DNA of 64,000 nucleotides from Monoglobus pectinilyticus (GCF_002874775.1 NZ_CP020991.1:124001-188000); one strand, 5' to 3'. Counted from the stretch's first letter, positions 47,801-55,663 are shown. Program-made: numbers and translations. Notes: generated by a model from the letters alone, not told the origin.

Positions 47801-49556
47801 TCCTATCTCAAACAGTATGGTGGAGCTATATACCATTCAGCGATACTTGCAGTACAACACGCTTGTCAAAAACAACTTGCAGCACTTCGACTCGTGGGCA
47901 AGTACCTTTGGAGAGACTGTAACAGCCGTTGAGCTTACCCCGGAGGGAACGGGTTACAGAGCGAAAACCCGCTTTGCGAAATTCTACAACCTACCGGAGC
48001 TTATGGCGATGTTTAAGGAGGTCGCCGACATCAAGACGGCGGATATGCTGGAACTGCCTGTGCCGGAAGCACACTTCCACAATGTTGCGGTCAAGCCTTC
48101 GGAAATGCAGAAAGAGATGGTTGCTTCCCTTGCGGAACGAGCCGAGAAAGTCCGTGGCGGCGGTGTAGATTCGAGTGTAGATAATATGCTTAAAATTACA
48201 AACGACGGCAGGAAGTTAGCACTTGACCAGCGTATGCTTAACGATATGCTGCCTGATTTTGAGGGCAGTAAAATCAACGCCTGCGTCGATAACATCTACC
48301 GTATTTGGGAGGAAACAGCCGATAAAAAATCGGCACAGCTTGTGTTCTGCGACCTCTCAACTCCAAAGAATGACGGAACATTCTCGGTATATAACGACAT
48401 CAGAAAGAAGCTCATAGAGCGTGGTGTCCCCGAAAGCGAAGTCCGCTTTATCCACGAAGCAGATACCGATGTGAAGAAAAAAGAACTGTTCCAAAAGACC
48501 CGTAAAGGCGAGGTCAGAGTGCTTCTCGGCTCTACGCAAAAGATGGGAGCCGGCACGAATGTTCAGGACAGACTTATCGCACTTCACGATGTGGATTGCC
48601 CGTGGAGACCGTCAGACTTGGAGCAGCGTTCCGGTCGAATTATCCGTCAGGGTAACTCAAATCCTGATGTAGATATTTACCGCTATGTAACGGAGCAGAC
48701 CTTTGACGCATATCTCTATCAGCTTGTAGAGGGAAAGCAAAAGTTCGCCAGTCAGATTATGACGAGCAAATCCCCGGTGCGTTCTGCCGAGGATATTGAT
48801 GAAACCGCCCTTTCCTATGCAGAGATTAAAATGCTTGCCACCGGCAACCCGTATATTAAGGAGAAGATGGATTTGGACATTCAAGTTCAAAAGCTGAAGC
48901 TCTTAAAATCCAACTTTCTATCTGAAAAATACGCTTTGGAAGATAAGATAATCAAATATTATCCGCAGCGAATTACAGCTTTGGAAAACCGTATTGAAGG
49001 ATTGAAGCAAGATGTAGAAACTGCGAAACAGCACCCGAAACCAACGGACGACCGATTTGTCGGTATGGAGGTTAAGGGTGTTTTTTATTCCGAAAAAGCC
49101 GACGCCGGTAAAGCAATCATTGAAGCCTGCAAGCAGATGAACAGCCCCGACCCTATTCCTCTCGGCAAGTACCGAGGGTTTGAAACGGAACTGCTTTTTA
49201 ATACCGCAGAGCGAAATTATGAGGTTCGACTGAAAGGTGCGACAAGCAGAAATGTTCCTCTCGGTGATGACGCACACGGCAATATTATCCGTCTTGATAA
49301 CGGCATTGAGAGATTTGCCGAGAGCTTGTCGCTTGCGGAAAATGACCTTGAGAACACCACAAATCAGTTGGAAACCGCAAAGAAAGAAGTCCAAAAACCG
49401 TTTATCCAAGAGGAAGAACTAAAGACAAAGCTTGCCCGCTTGGACGAGCTGAATATCTTGCTCAATATGGATAAGCGAGAAAACGAAATTGTCGGCGGCG
49501 AACCCGATGAGGGCGAAGTGCCGAACACACGAAAGGAGAAAACCTATGAACGATAA
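41892..49556 (+). CDS. Giant ArdC-like / N6-adenine methylase / SNF2 helicase protein
   Basis: 2,554-residue hallmark protein of Tn1549/CTn elements. Order: ArdC-like ssDNA-binding N terminus (residues 1-110); an acidic Ser/Gly/Gln linker at about 276-394 that shares its DNA with a tnpV gene in the +1 frame; a series of small uncharacterised domains; a methylase with SAM-site LEPSCGIGNF and motif IV as GNVPFG near 1143; then an SNF2-type helicase with Walker A GAGKT near 1755, DESH near 1915 and QRSGRIIRQGN near 2245; coiled-coil tail. GTG start behind AAGGAGG. Probably shields and processes the incoming DNA; motif IV departs from NPPY. Confidence 0.9.
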   Translation: MARKFDLISELYERTCFAVTDNPVNWQSFLKTAGRNFRLRFDEQLLIYAQRPDATAVLEIERWNGTFGRWVNRGAKGIAVFEDTDRSRQRLIHYFDISDTHESRHSRPVPIWEMRPEYEAEVIETLENTFGAVNDTTSIENVVKESIANAVEDNIADYISDFMSLGAGSDIEYLSADEANALYLELVRNSVSYMVMARLGLNADKVYSPDDFAGISSFNSQEVLNAVGIATSDIAEMALLPVSRTISTLSKENRIIDEQEQSEYNKDIKDERSQSDERNHIHDGGRLQSSEPETAGADGSDSRQMVADEENLSEGTSQNPVLQSSDERDSEQSLGGGSAESQRTGGNSREADGTESRADGADESGRYDEVGSPDEQHQELGTGNREESGNIRLEYYDRNHEDKSLPFFGGDDTIREILGTTPHLSASKEEIKDFYERNTDNATRTEYIKGIFNNDYTRLTLNDGRLVGYKTFQNVLHLWEGEYENRTAQSFYDWGVIAQHFEAMRLLGELTDTMKPIPSMDGQLTLIMGNQAEEQKTSAFTFSQEIIDAVLTRGSGVSEGKMRIYEQFEKSISAKENADFLKNEYGWGGSYPVIIGAGIDEQHDGKGITISKGIGSDKPHITLSWSQVEKRIGDLIRMDRYLNPKEKEKYPEWLEKQEERRAELAEQRKNREILSTAPPEPENKEDEPEAQYEYHLGDSVYIGASQYEILSFDENRVMLYDFDMPLFNKELSREEFDRKVRENPMNDHLKVSVLPAEEKTVTGENKAQNDTETVPDFSPKTGYDDAFFIDRDNESVTWMYYNPDSNAGGQYVTNTLSFDEIQQVAREYDSAEDFFDYLGSIANQELADVGTEWFVDADREFHRTPDLTDCTSATMEALIENTERADMVATNIGNVPIEDYREIVATQNGFDSDEEMYNEGVRIGNGYDKEPEPIVPAWEQKKKSKVKSFDLHPDIPMSERHNFDLANNQVEEVNKKERFHRNYAAIKVLRDCQNENRFATPDEQKILSRYVGWGGIPEAFDERAGAWHTEYAMLKNILTPEEYASARESTLTAFYTPPEVSTAIYKVLEQMGFQEGNLLEPSCGIGNFIGMLPKSMENAKVYGVELDTISAGIAQQLYQKSSIAAQGFEEVNVPDSFFDGIIGNVPFGDFKVSDKRYDKYNFLIHDYFFAKSLDKLRPGGVMALVTSKGTMDKENSNVRKYIAQRAELLGAIRLPNDTFKGNAGTEVVSDILFLQKRDRLIDIEPDWVHLDTDENGIRMNSYFVQHPEMILGEMKMVSGRFGPEATCEPFENADLSELLNEAVSNIHGEISEYEVADELEEEDNSIPADPMVRNFSYTVLDDKIYFRENSRMSPVEVSATAENRIKGMIGIRDCVRNLIELQTEDYPDSEIKQAQDKLNTLYDSFTKKYGLINSRANTSAFSDDSSYALLSALEVINEDGELERKADMFFKRTIKPHKPVTEVDTADEALAVSMGEKAAIDMEYMMELSGKSEEELFADLKGVIFLNPLYEYGNSYEPKYLMADEYLSGNVREKLATAKRSAALYPEDYTVNVQALEKVQPKDLTASEISVRLGATWIPPEIFQQFMFEFLDTPRYAQWNIKVHYSQFTGEWNIEGKSYDRSNVKAYSTYGTSRINAYKIIEETLNLKDVRIFDYIEDEEGRKKAVLNKKETAIAQAKQELIKQGFQDWIWADPARREKLTKMYNEKFNSIRPREYDGSHIVFNGMNPEIELREHQKNAVAHILYGGNTLLAHAVGAGKTFEMVAAAMESKRLGLCNKSLFVVPNHLTEQWAAEFLQLYPAANILVATKRDFETKNRKKFCGRIATGDYDAVIIGHSQFEKIPMSIERQRAILEQQLEELTDGIMDLKRNRGENFSIKQLEKSKKSVKQKLEKLNDQSRKDDVVTFEELGVDRLFIDESHYYKNLYLYTKMRNVGGIAQTEAQKSSDLFMKCRYLDELTGGRGTVFATGTPISNSMVELYTIQRYLQYNTLVKNNLQHFDSWASTFGETVTAVELTPEGTGYRAKTRFAKFYNLPELMAMFKEVADIKTADMLELPVPEAHFHNVAVKPSEMQKEMVASLAERAEKVRGGGVDSSVDNMLKITNDGRKLALDQRMLNDMLPDFEGSKINACVDNIYRIWEETADKKSAQLVFCDLSTPKNDGTFSVYNDIRKKLIERGVPESEVRFIHEADTDVKKKELFQKTRKGEVRVLLGSTQKMGAGTNVQDRLIALHDVDCPWRPSDLEQRSGRIIRQGNSNPDVDIYRYVTEQTFDAYLYQLVEGKQKFASQIMTSKSPVRSAEDIDETALSYAEIKMLATGNPYIKEKMDLDIQVQKLKLLKSNFLSEKYALEDKIIKYYPQRITALENRIEGLKQDVETAKQHPKPTDDRFVGMEVKGVFYSEKADAGKAIIEACKQMNSPDPIPLGKYRGFETELLFNTAERNYEVRLKGATSRNVPLGDDAHGNIIRLDNGIERFAESLSLAENDLENTTNQLETAKKEVQKPFIQEEELKTKLARLDELNILLNMDKRENEIVGGEPDEGEVPNTRKEKTYER
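42718..43071 (+). CDS. tnpV: TnpV-family transposon protein nested in +1 frame of the helicase gene
   Basis: 117 residues starting MSEITYTMVGDYNLPNLKLP, with LGRWSQMRRTYLKEHH, HLAEV and MKWVRLMNNIRNSAQEIV: all hallmarks of TnpV from Tn4451-type transposons. Start ATG 42718 has a clean AAAGGAG 8 nt upstream. The gene lies wholly inside the helicase ORF, in the +1 phase, over a segment that in the helicase frame is low-complexity linker. That contrast says the TnpV frame is the older one and the linker was created by its in-phase insertion. The function of TnpV itself is not established. Confidence 0.85.
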   Translation: MSEITYTMVGDYNLPNLKLPEQTEVTLGRWSQMRRTYLKEHHKILYYNLLTKGILNSHLAEVQQRASELEETLVKQMAQKAGLTEQMKAEDMMKWVRLMNNIRNSAQEIVKNQVIFA

Positions 49557-49938
49557 AATGACACCCGATAAGGAAAGAGAAAACTGCCCTTGCAGAAAAG
49601 CAATCATTAACCCTTTTGACGCAATGATGATGGTTGTGGTCAGGAGACTTGATAAAGCATATCTCGAATTGAAAAGAAGCAAACCGCCCGCAAAGGAAGC
49701 AGAATTTGCCCTTAGAAATGCAAAGCTTTCTTTCTACGGAGAGTTGGTTCGACAGAGCATTGAAACGGTGTTTTCGCCGGAAGAAATCATTGCTTTGTAT
49801 GAAAACGACGACCTTGCGGGAGGTGCTTGGACTGTTTGGAATGACATCGGCTGCCCTGTTGATAAGATACTCATTATCATTGCAAAGCTCAGTATCAACG
49901 AACCGATACAGAAAGCGGTTGCCGATTTGCTGATGTAG
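49546..49938 (+). CDS. Conserved element protein, 130 residues, function unknown
   Basis: 130 residues, helical, with a short CPCRKAIINPFDAMMM N-terminal motif and no membrane segment. ATG 49546 has GAAAGGAG upstream and overlaps the helicase stop by 11 nt, so it is coupled to it. Conserved position between helicase and toprim gene in this element class. No domain recognised. Confidence 0.65.
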   Translation: MNDKMTPDKERENCPCRKAIINPFDAMMMVVVRRLDKAYLELKRSKPPAKEAEFALRNAKLSFYGELVRQSIETVFSPEEIIALYENDDLAGGAWTVWNDIGCPVDKILIIIAKLSINEPIQKAVADLLM

Positions 49939-49954
49939 AACGGCGGTGATAATT

Positions 49955-50908
49955 ATGCCGTATATTGCACCGGAAGTCATAACCGAAGCCAAACGAATGG
50001 ATTTATTAACCTATCTTAGAGAGTATGAACCGGGCGAGCTTGTTAAATTTTCAAGTAACACCTACACCACAAGAACCCACGACAGCTTGAAGATTTCCAA
50101 CGGCAAATGGATGTGGTGGTCGAGAGGTATCGGGGGCAAATCTGCCCTCGATTACCTTATCAAAGTCCGTGGAATGGATTTTGTGGAGGCGGTTCAGACC
50201 ATTATGGGAAACGGTTCAGTCAGCTTTCCGACTTGTGAAAACATCAAAAGTTATGAGAACCAGCCTTTGCTTCTGCCTGAAAAAAGCCCCACTACCGATG
50301 TGGTATTTGATTATCTTTTCGGGCGTGGGATTGATTATGAAATTATCAACTACTGCTTGGAACAGAAGCTAATCATCGAGTCGCTCCCATATCATAATGC
50401 TGTTTTTATCGGCTATGACGAGAACAAAGAACCTAAATACGCCGCATACAGAGCAACAAATCAATCAAGAATTATGGGCGACTGCACCGGAAGCAAAAAG
50501 CAATATTCTTTCCGCCTGACTGCCGAGAACACCGGAGAGGTTCATCTTTTTGAGTGTGCCATTGACCTGCTTTCCTATGCAACTTTGATGAAGCTGGAGG
50601 GCAAAGACTGGCGACAGTTTAACCTTGTTTCTCTTGCGGGAGTGTATTCCCCAAAGCAGAAAATCGAGGACTCGAAAGTGCCTGTTACACTCGGCAGGCT
50701 GCTTGAAAAGGACAAAACAATCAGGCGAATTGTTCTTCATTTGGACAATGATATTGCCGGAAGAAAAGCGACCAAAGCGTTGCAGACGATTCTTTCAGAT
50801 AAGTATGAAGTCGTTGACGACCCTCCCCAATATGGGAAAGATGTCAACGACTTTCTTTGTAAACGCTTGGGAATAAAAGATAAAACCGAAAGGAGTTTTG
50901 CACGATGA
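49955..50908 (+). CDS. DUF3991/toprim domain protein (primase-like)
   Basis: 317 residues. N-terminal DUF3991-type region with SNTYTTRTHDSLKISNGKWMW-like sequence and GGKSALDYLI, then a toprim domain: Glu in HLFECAIDLLSY and the metal-binding LDNDIAGRKA. Lacks a primase polymerase core and a zinc finger, so it probably accompanies the relaxase in strand processing or priming. ATG 49955 (MPYIAPEV) taken; GTG 49946 is possible. Overlaps the next gene as ATGA. Confidence 0.85.
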   Translation: MPYIAPEVITEAKRMDLLTYLREYEPGELVKFSSNTYTTRTHDSLKISNGKWMWWSRGIGGKSALDYLIKVRGMDFVEAVQTIMGNGSVSFPTCENIKSYENQPLLLPEKSPTTDVVFDYLFGRGIDYEIINYCLEQKLIIESLPYHNAVFIGYDENKEPKYAAYRATNQSRIMGDCTGSKKQYSFRLTAENTGEVHLFECAIDLLSYATLMKLEGKDWRQFNLVSLAGVYSPKQKIEDSKVPVTLGRLLEKDKTIRRIVLHLDNDIAGRKATKALQTILSDKYEVVDDPPQYGKDVNDFLCKRLGIKDKTERSFAR

Positions 50909-51822
50909 AACTAAAAGAAATCAGAGAAATGTACCCGGAGGGAACGCAGATTGTACTCACTGAAATGGCTGGCGAAAGTCAAATGCCCTACGGTCTGAAA
51001 GGAACGGTTAAATTCGTTGACGACGCCGGACAGATTCATATGAGTTGGGAAAACGGAAGCTCCCTCGCCTTGAATATTAACGAGGATACCTTTGAAAAGG
51101 TAGAAGCACCTGAGAAGATTTCCGTCATTCTTGTTGAGCCGGGCAGGTATCCGAAGCTCATTGAAATCGAGGATACGCTTGAAGCAATGCAGTCTCTTGT
51201 GGAGGGAGATATTGAAGAATATATGCCCTTTGAGGACGAAGTTGCCATCATCTGCAACGATGAAGGAAAGATGAACGGCTTGCCGTTGAACAGGGCAGTT
51301 TATTCCGAGCCTGAGAATGTTGAGATGAGTTATCCGCAGTTGAAAGCTCATTTCCGGCAGGCAGAAAAAGAAAGAAACCACACGACCGGATATATTGTTT
51401 TTACGGATGACAGCTTTGACAAGCCTTACACAGAGGAACAAAGAACCTATGTTGTCAGCAGTAACAATAAGGCTTTCATTGAGGGTATGGGAGGATATTC
51501 TATCTATGCTTCTTCCCTTGACGGCTCGGATAAATGTGTGCGACTGGAAGCGTATATGGCTGATGAACACGGCGGCAAGGATGGTTGGAAGATTGAAAAA
51601 TGTTATGTGAAAGACGACAGCAACCGTGAAATGCTCGACATTATTGCCGGCAAGTTCTTCATTGCATACGCACCGATTGAGTCGGAAAAGTTCCTCAGTA
51701 TGCCGAAAGAACTGGCTCGTAAGTACGAGGAAAAGTTCAAATACCCGGAGAGATTTTATAAGTCCTTGGACGGTATTGAAGCAAAGCCGTATAAGCCTGT
51801 CTCAAAGGATATGGAGAGATAA
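50905..51822 (+). CDS. DUF4314/DUF3846 protein
   Basis: 305 residues. N-terminal DUF4314-like domain (GLKGTVKFVDDAGQIHMSW, residues 28-50) and then a DUF3846-like domain (ISVILVEPGRYPKLIEI, EVAIICNDEGKMNGLPLNRA). The C-terminal third is helical. Both domain families occur almost only in mobile elements and have no proven function. ATGA overlap with the toprim gene; it precedes the probable oriT. Confidence 0.8.
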   Translation: MKLKEIREMYPEGTQIVLTEMAGESQMPYGLKGTVKFVDDAGQIHMSWENGSSLALNINEDTFEKVEAPEKISVILVEPGRYPKLIEIEDTLEAMQSLVEGDIEEYMPFEDEVAIICNDEGKMNGLPLNRAVYSEPENVEMSYPQLKAHFRQAEKERNHTTGYIVFTDDSFDKPYTEEQRTYVVSSNNKAFIEGMGGYSIYASSLDGSDKCVRLEAYMADEHGGKDGWKIEKCYVKDDSNREMLDIIAGKFFIAYAPIESEKFLSMPKELARKYEEKFKYPERFYKSLDGIEAKPYKPVSKDMER

Positions 51823-51955
51823 GAGTCAATCTATGGGGCAACCCTGAGTGTCTGCATAATCTTAGCGAGCAGACCATTTATGGACAGGAATGTCCAAAAC
51901 GGTACACTCGTTAGGGGTTGCCCCTAATACCCCAAGCAAGAAAGGAGCATAAGCT
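51823..51955 (+). other. Probable oriT region
   Basis: 133 nt gap before mobC. Outer stem 51835-51851 (GGGGCAACCCTGAGTGT) pairs with 51904-51924 (ACACTC and GGGGTTGCCCC with small bulges). Inside are GTCTGC/GCAGAC (51850-51855, 51869-51874) and TGGACA-GGAA-TGTCCA (51881-51896). Cruciform-like structure immediately upstream of mobC and the relaxase is where oriT lies in MOBP systems. The nick site cannot be placed by eye. Confidence 0.6.
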
Positions 51956-52099
51956 TTGCGGGAGATAGTATTGGTCGCCGCCGGGTTACTCATCGGCGGC
52001 TTTTTCGGAGTAACAACAATGTGCCTGTTTCAGATAAACCGGGACAGACACTATATTTACAGAAAGGACAGCGATAAAAATGAGCAAGAGAAACATTGA
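51956..52099 (+). CDS. DUF3789-like small membrane protein
   Basis: 47 residues: TTG start behind AAAGGAG (51941), one membrane helix IVLVAAGLLIGGFFGVTTMC, then LFQINRDRHYIYRK. The GGFFGVTTMCLFQINR stretch is typical of DUF3789. Overlaps mobC by 20 nt in another frame. Too short for routine gene calling. Position between oriT and mobC is shared with related elements; role unknown. Confidence 0.7.
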   Translation: MREIVLVAAGLLIGGFFGVTTMCLFQINRDRHYIYRKDSDKNEQEKH

Positions 52100-52421
52100 A
52101 AAGCACATTCTGATGAACAAGGCAGAAGCTCAGGATTTGCAGAAAAAAGCAAAGCGGGCGTGTCTTTCCGAAGGCGGACTTATCCGTTTGCTTCTCAGAG
52201 GATACGAGCCGAGAGAAAAGCCCGATGAAAGATTTTACGATGTTATGCGTGAGCTTTCCGCTATCGGCAACAACATCAATCAGCTTGCGGCGAAAGCAAA
52301 CACCCTCGGATTTGTGGACGCACCGCAGCTCAAAAAGGAAGCCGAGCGTTGGCACAAGTTTCAGGCTGATGTGGAGCGTACTTTTTTAAGACCCGATAAG
52401 AGCGATATGAAATGGCAGTAA
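52080..52421 (+). CDS. mobC: MobC-family relaxosome protein
   Basis: 113-residue helical DNA-binding accessory of the relaxosome. RNIEKHILMNKAEAQDLQKK gives the ribbon-helix-helix-like start, and the family motif is ELSAIGNNINQLAAKANTLG at about 60-79. It should bind oriT and assist the relaxase. Overlaps the relaxase gene by 10 nt and DUF3789 by 20 nt, so the three are translated as a unit. Confidence 0.88.
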   Translation: MSKRNIEKHILMNKAEAQDLQKKAKRACLSEGGLIRLLLRGYEPREKPDERFYDVMRELSAIGNNINQLAAKANTLGFVDAPQLKKEAERWHKFQADVERTFLRPDKSDMKWQ

Positions 52422-53782
52422 GTAAATTGTGGTCGGTCACATCAAGGCTCGGTCAGGTAATCGACTATGCCGCCAATCCCGAAAAGACGGCGGCAGACAT
52501 TTACACCGAGGAACAGTATCAGGCTCTCCGTGATGTTCTCAGCTATGCAAAGGACGAAGAAAAAACCGAGCGTGAGTTTTTCGTAGAGGGTATCAACTGC
52601 AACCCTGCGACCGCAAGAGACCAGTTTATATCTGTAAAAAAAGCATACGGCAAAGACGACGGCATTCAAGCCTATCACGGATACCTGAGCTTTAAGGAAC
52701 AGGACATATCCCCGGAGCTTGCACAGAAAATCGGAATGGAATTTGCAAACGAAGTGTGGGGCAAAAGATTTCAGGTGGTGGTTACTACTCATCTGAACAC
52801 GAAACACCTGCACTGTCATTATGTAATAAACTCCGTTTCCTTTGTGGACGGCAAGCGGTTATGGGGCGACGAAAAAGCGTGGTTCAAGTTTCGTTTGGTT
52901 GCCGACTGCCTTTGTGAAAAGTACGGACTGTATTACAATCCGAACCCAAACCGCAGTAAGCAATCCTCTTATTACTACAAGCAGGAACAAGCCGGTATGC
53001 CGAGCCGATATTCAATGACCCGTGACGCCATTGATGAAGCGATTGCACACAGCACCAACTTAAAGACCTTTGATTATATCCTGACTCAGATGGGCTATGA
53101 ACATTGTCTCAGCGACAGTCGAAAGTATTGGACGATTGTCCCGAAAGGATACAAGAAGCCGATACGACTTAAATCACTCGGAGAGAATTATACCGAGGAC
53201 GCAATCAAGCGTAGGCTGACGGAAAATCAAAAGGTTCTTATCGTTCCTTTTGCAAAGGAAACGGTAAGAGTCAGGCAGTACCGAATGCCCACAAGAGAAC
53301 ACAAAGTCAAAAAGGTCGGCGGACTGTATGGGCTGTATCTGCATTACTGCTATAAGCTGGGTTATCTGCCGAAGTACAAAAAACAGAATACCGCAAGGCT
53401 TCACTATCTTTTGAAAGAAGATTTGCTGAAGCTCGACAAAATCACTCAGGAGACAAGGCTGCTTGGACGGGAGAACATTTCTACCGACGAGCAGCTTTTC
53501 TCATATAAAGAGTCCGTGTTGTCGCAAATCAAATCCTTGACTGACGATAGAACGCACCTGCGAAAACAGTTAAGAAGAAATTTGAGTGACGATGAGCTAT
53601 CAAATGTCAAAGAGCAGATTACGGCAATCACGAGCAAGCTGTGGACTCTCCGCAAAGAGGTCGGTCTTTGTGATGACATAGCCGAAAGGTCAAAGGTTAT
53701 TGAAGCCAACCTTGAAACGGTAAGAGTTTACGAAGAAAAACAAGAACGAAAGGAGCAGAACCGTAATGACAAACGGAGGTGA
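52412..53782 (+). CDS. MOBP-type relaxase
   Basis: 456-residue transesterase that nicks oriT and leads the strand into the recipient. Catalytic Y19 (VIDYAANPEKT) and the metal-binding histidines H127, H132, H134 and H136 in THLNTKHLHCHYVIN. The C-terminal third is coiled-coil with a Lys/Arg/Glu tail. The name MobL/Orf-type relaxase of Tn1549 elements would also fit. 10-nt overlap with mobC and 17-nt overlap with pcfB. Confidence 0.92.
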   Translation: MAVSKLWSVTSRLGQVIDYAANPEKTAADIYTEEQYQALRDVLSYAKDEEKTEREFFVEGINCNPATARDQFISVKKAYGKDDGIQAYHGYLSFKEQDISPELAQKIGMEFANEVWGKRFQVVVTTHLNTKHLHCHYVINSVSFVDGKRLWGDEKAWFKFRLVADCLCEKYGLYYNPNPNRSKQSSYYYKQEQAGMPSRYSMTRDAIDEAIAHSTNLKTFDYILTQMGYEHCLSDSRKYWTIVPKGYKKPIRLKSLGENYTEDAIKRRLTENQKVLIVPFAKETVRVRQYRMPTREHKVKKVGGLYGLYLHYCYKLGYLPKYKKQNTARLHYLLKEDLLKLDKITQETRLLGRENISTDEQLFSYKESVLSQIKSLTDDRTHLRKQLRRNLSDDELSNVKEQITAITSKLWTLRKEVGLCDDIAERSKVIEANLETVRVYEEKQERKEQNRNDKRR

Positions 53783-54560
53783 TGCGGCAGAACAGGTCGT
53801 CAGGCTATCGCTTGAAGGCTTTGAAGTAGCCGCAAAATTAAGCGGAGCGGCAGCAAAGAATATTGCCGTTCTTTTAGTCTCTGTTCTCAAACAGGAACAG
53901 AAAACAAAAGGCAAGGCTCGACTTACTAATATGATTAAGTCGGGCAAGGAGCTGAAGGTGTTTTCTATCCCCAACAAGGACTTGAAGAAGTTTACCGAGC
54001 AGGCAAAACGCTACGGCGTTCTCTACTGCGTACTCAGGGATAAAAACACAAAGGGCGATAATGTCCCGATTGATATTATTGCCCGTGCAGAGGACGCTTC
54101 CAAAATTCAGAGAATCGTTGAGAGATTTGAACTCGGTAAAGTTGATAAGGCTGCGATTGTCACCGAGTCTCAGAAGGCTGTCGAAAAGCGTGAAGCTTTG
54201 GAGAAAGACAAGCCGACGAAAACCAAAAACGAAATCATCACTGAGGAAGCCGTCAGAAAACCTATTCAGAAAGAGGGGTATTCCCAGTCAAACCCCACAG
54301 TCGCCAAAACGGACAAAAACCCTCCGTCAAGGCACGACTCCGAGCCGGTAGATATGCAAACTGATAAGGGTACTGTAAGCGACAGACAGAGAAAGCCGTC
54401 GGTAAAAGCAAAGCTTGACCGATATAAGGCACAGTCCAAGCAGCAGAAAGAAGCAGAACGCAAAGAGCCGGAGGTATCAAAGCCGGAAGTCAAGAACGCC
54501 CCGGCACAGACCGTACACCAGCAGCCGAAACCTAAAAGCAAAAATGTGAAAGAGAGGTAA
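53766..54560 (+). CDS. pcfB: PcfB-family (DUF3801) relaxosome-coupling protein
   Basis: 264 residues. N-terminal DUF3801 domain (about 1-125) with EGFEVAAKLSGAAAKNIAVLL and KELKVFSIPNKDLKKF; the rest is a long Lys/Glu/Pro-rich disordered tail. PcfB of pCF10 links the relaxosome to the coupling protein. Its place between relaxase and virD4 fits. Overlaps the relaxase by 17 nt. Confidence 0.85.
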   Translation: MTNGGDAAEQVVRLSLEGFEVAAKLSGAAAKNIAVLLVSVLKQEQKTKGKARLTNMIKSGKELKVFSIPNKDLKKFTEQAKRYGVLYCVLRDKNTKGDNVPIDIIARAEDASKIQRIVERFELGKVDKAAIVTESQKAVEKREALEKDKPTKTKNEIITEEAVRKPIQKEGYSQSNPTVAKTDKNPPSRHDSEPVDMQTDKGTVSDRQRKPSVKAKLDRYKAQSKQQKEAERKEPEVSKPEVKNAPAQTVHQQPKPKSKNVKER

Positions 54561-54565
54561 TCACA

Positions 54566-55450
54566 ATGACAAACAATTTTACCCCTGCTAAGGCAGGACA
54601 GCAGAGCAAACGACTTTCCAAAGAGGAATATGCCGAGAAGATGAAGGCTGAAAAAGAAGCCGTATATCAGATGGCGGACGACACCGCAAAGGCGATTGTT
54701 TCCGACCCGGAAAAGTTCAAAGCCTTCCTTGATACGCAGAGCCGTCTTGACAGATACTCTGCGGTCAACGCACTTCTGATTTTCAAGCAGCTTCCCGAAG
54801 CAAGCCAGCTTAAAAACTTTGATGACTGGAGCAAAGATAATGTGAAAATTCAGAAAGGTGCGAAAAGCATTTCCATTCTTGAACCTGTCGAGTATGCAAA
54901 GAAAGACGGTACGACCGGCATTTCCTACAATGTGAAAAAGGTCTTTGATGTTTCGCAGACCAACGGCAAAAGACCGCCTGCACCGACTGTCAACCGTGAC
55001 CCGAAAGCACTCATTACCGTTATGCTGGATTCTTCCCCGGTTGAAGTGGAAGCAACAAATGAGCTTCCGTATCCCAATATGGCGGCGTTTTATAACAACG
55101 AGGAACAGACCTTGTATGTAAAGCGTGATGTGGGAGACAGCGTAGCGGTCGCTCAGTGCGTAGCACAGGAGCTTGGCCACGCACAGCTCTCTATCAACAG
55201 CGACAGTTACAGCAGAGCGGATATGGGCTTTCAGGCAGTATGTATCGGCTATATGCTTTGCAAAAAGTACGGCGTCGATACACAGAATTTTGCTATCAAC
55301 CGTATCCCTGAAAAGCTCGCCGGCAAAGAGCCGAAGGACATTCGCTATGAGCTTTCCAAAACGAGAAACGCAATGGCGGATATTCACTCCCGTGTTTCCG
55401 ATGAGCTTTACAAGAAAAAGCAGGAACGAAGCAAAGACTACGAAAGATAA
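54566..55450 (+). CDS. ArdC-like N-domain plus degenerate zincin protein
   Basis: 294 residues. ArdC-like N-terminal domain with YSAVNALLIFKQLPEAS and FDDWSKDNVKIQKGAKSI (about 60-115), then a metallopeptidase-fold part. The HExxH helix reads AQELGHA, so the first zinc His is Gln and the peptidase may be inactive. ArdC-type proteins protect entering single-stranded DNA from restriction. The 6 nt after pcfB and 9 nt before the next gene put it in the transfer operon. Confidence 0.8.
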   Translation: MTNNFTPAKAGQQSKRLSKEEYAEKMKAEKEAVYQMADDTAKAIVSDPEKFKAFLDTQSRLDRYSAVNALLIFKQLPEASQLKNFDDWSKDNVKIQKGAKSISILEPVEYAKKDGTTGISYNVKKVFDVSQTNGKRPPAPTVNRDPKALITVMLDSSPVEVEATNELPYPNMAAFYNNEEQTLYVKRDVGDSVAVAQCVAQELGHAQLSINSDSYSRADMGFQAVCIGYMLCKKYGVDTQNFAINRIPEKLAGKEPKDIRYELSKTRNAMADIHSRVSDELYKKKQERSKDYER

Positions 55451-55459
55451 GGTGAGACT

Positions 55460-55663
55460 ATGGCGAAGGAAGAAATGTATCATATCGCATTGGACGATTA
55501 TGAACACGGCATTATTATCCGTTCTCTCAACGACGAGAAAACAGATTTGATGAACGAGGGCAAATCTACCGATGCGGTGGACGACCTTATCATCAAGGTC
55601 GGAACTGCCCCAAAGAAAAAGTTCAAAGTTATCGAAAAGGAACGCTCCTGTGAATCGAGATAA
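55460..55663 (+). CDS. Small element protein, paralog of the one at 31289
   Basis: 67 residues starting MAKEEMYHIALDDYEHGIII, with STDAVDDLIIKV and the basic end KKKFKVIEKE. Aligns end to end with the 59-residue protein at 31289-31468 (shared Y-H, T-D-A-x-D-D, K-K-x-K-F-K). AGGTGAG precedes the ATG. Overlaps virD4 by 14 nt. Function unknown. Confidence 0.7.
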   Translation: MAKEEMYHIALDDYEHGIIIRSLNDEKTDLMNEGKSTDAVDDLIIKVGTAPKKKFKVIEKERSCESR

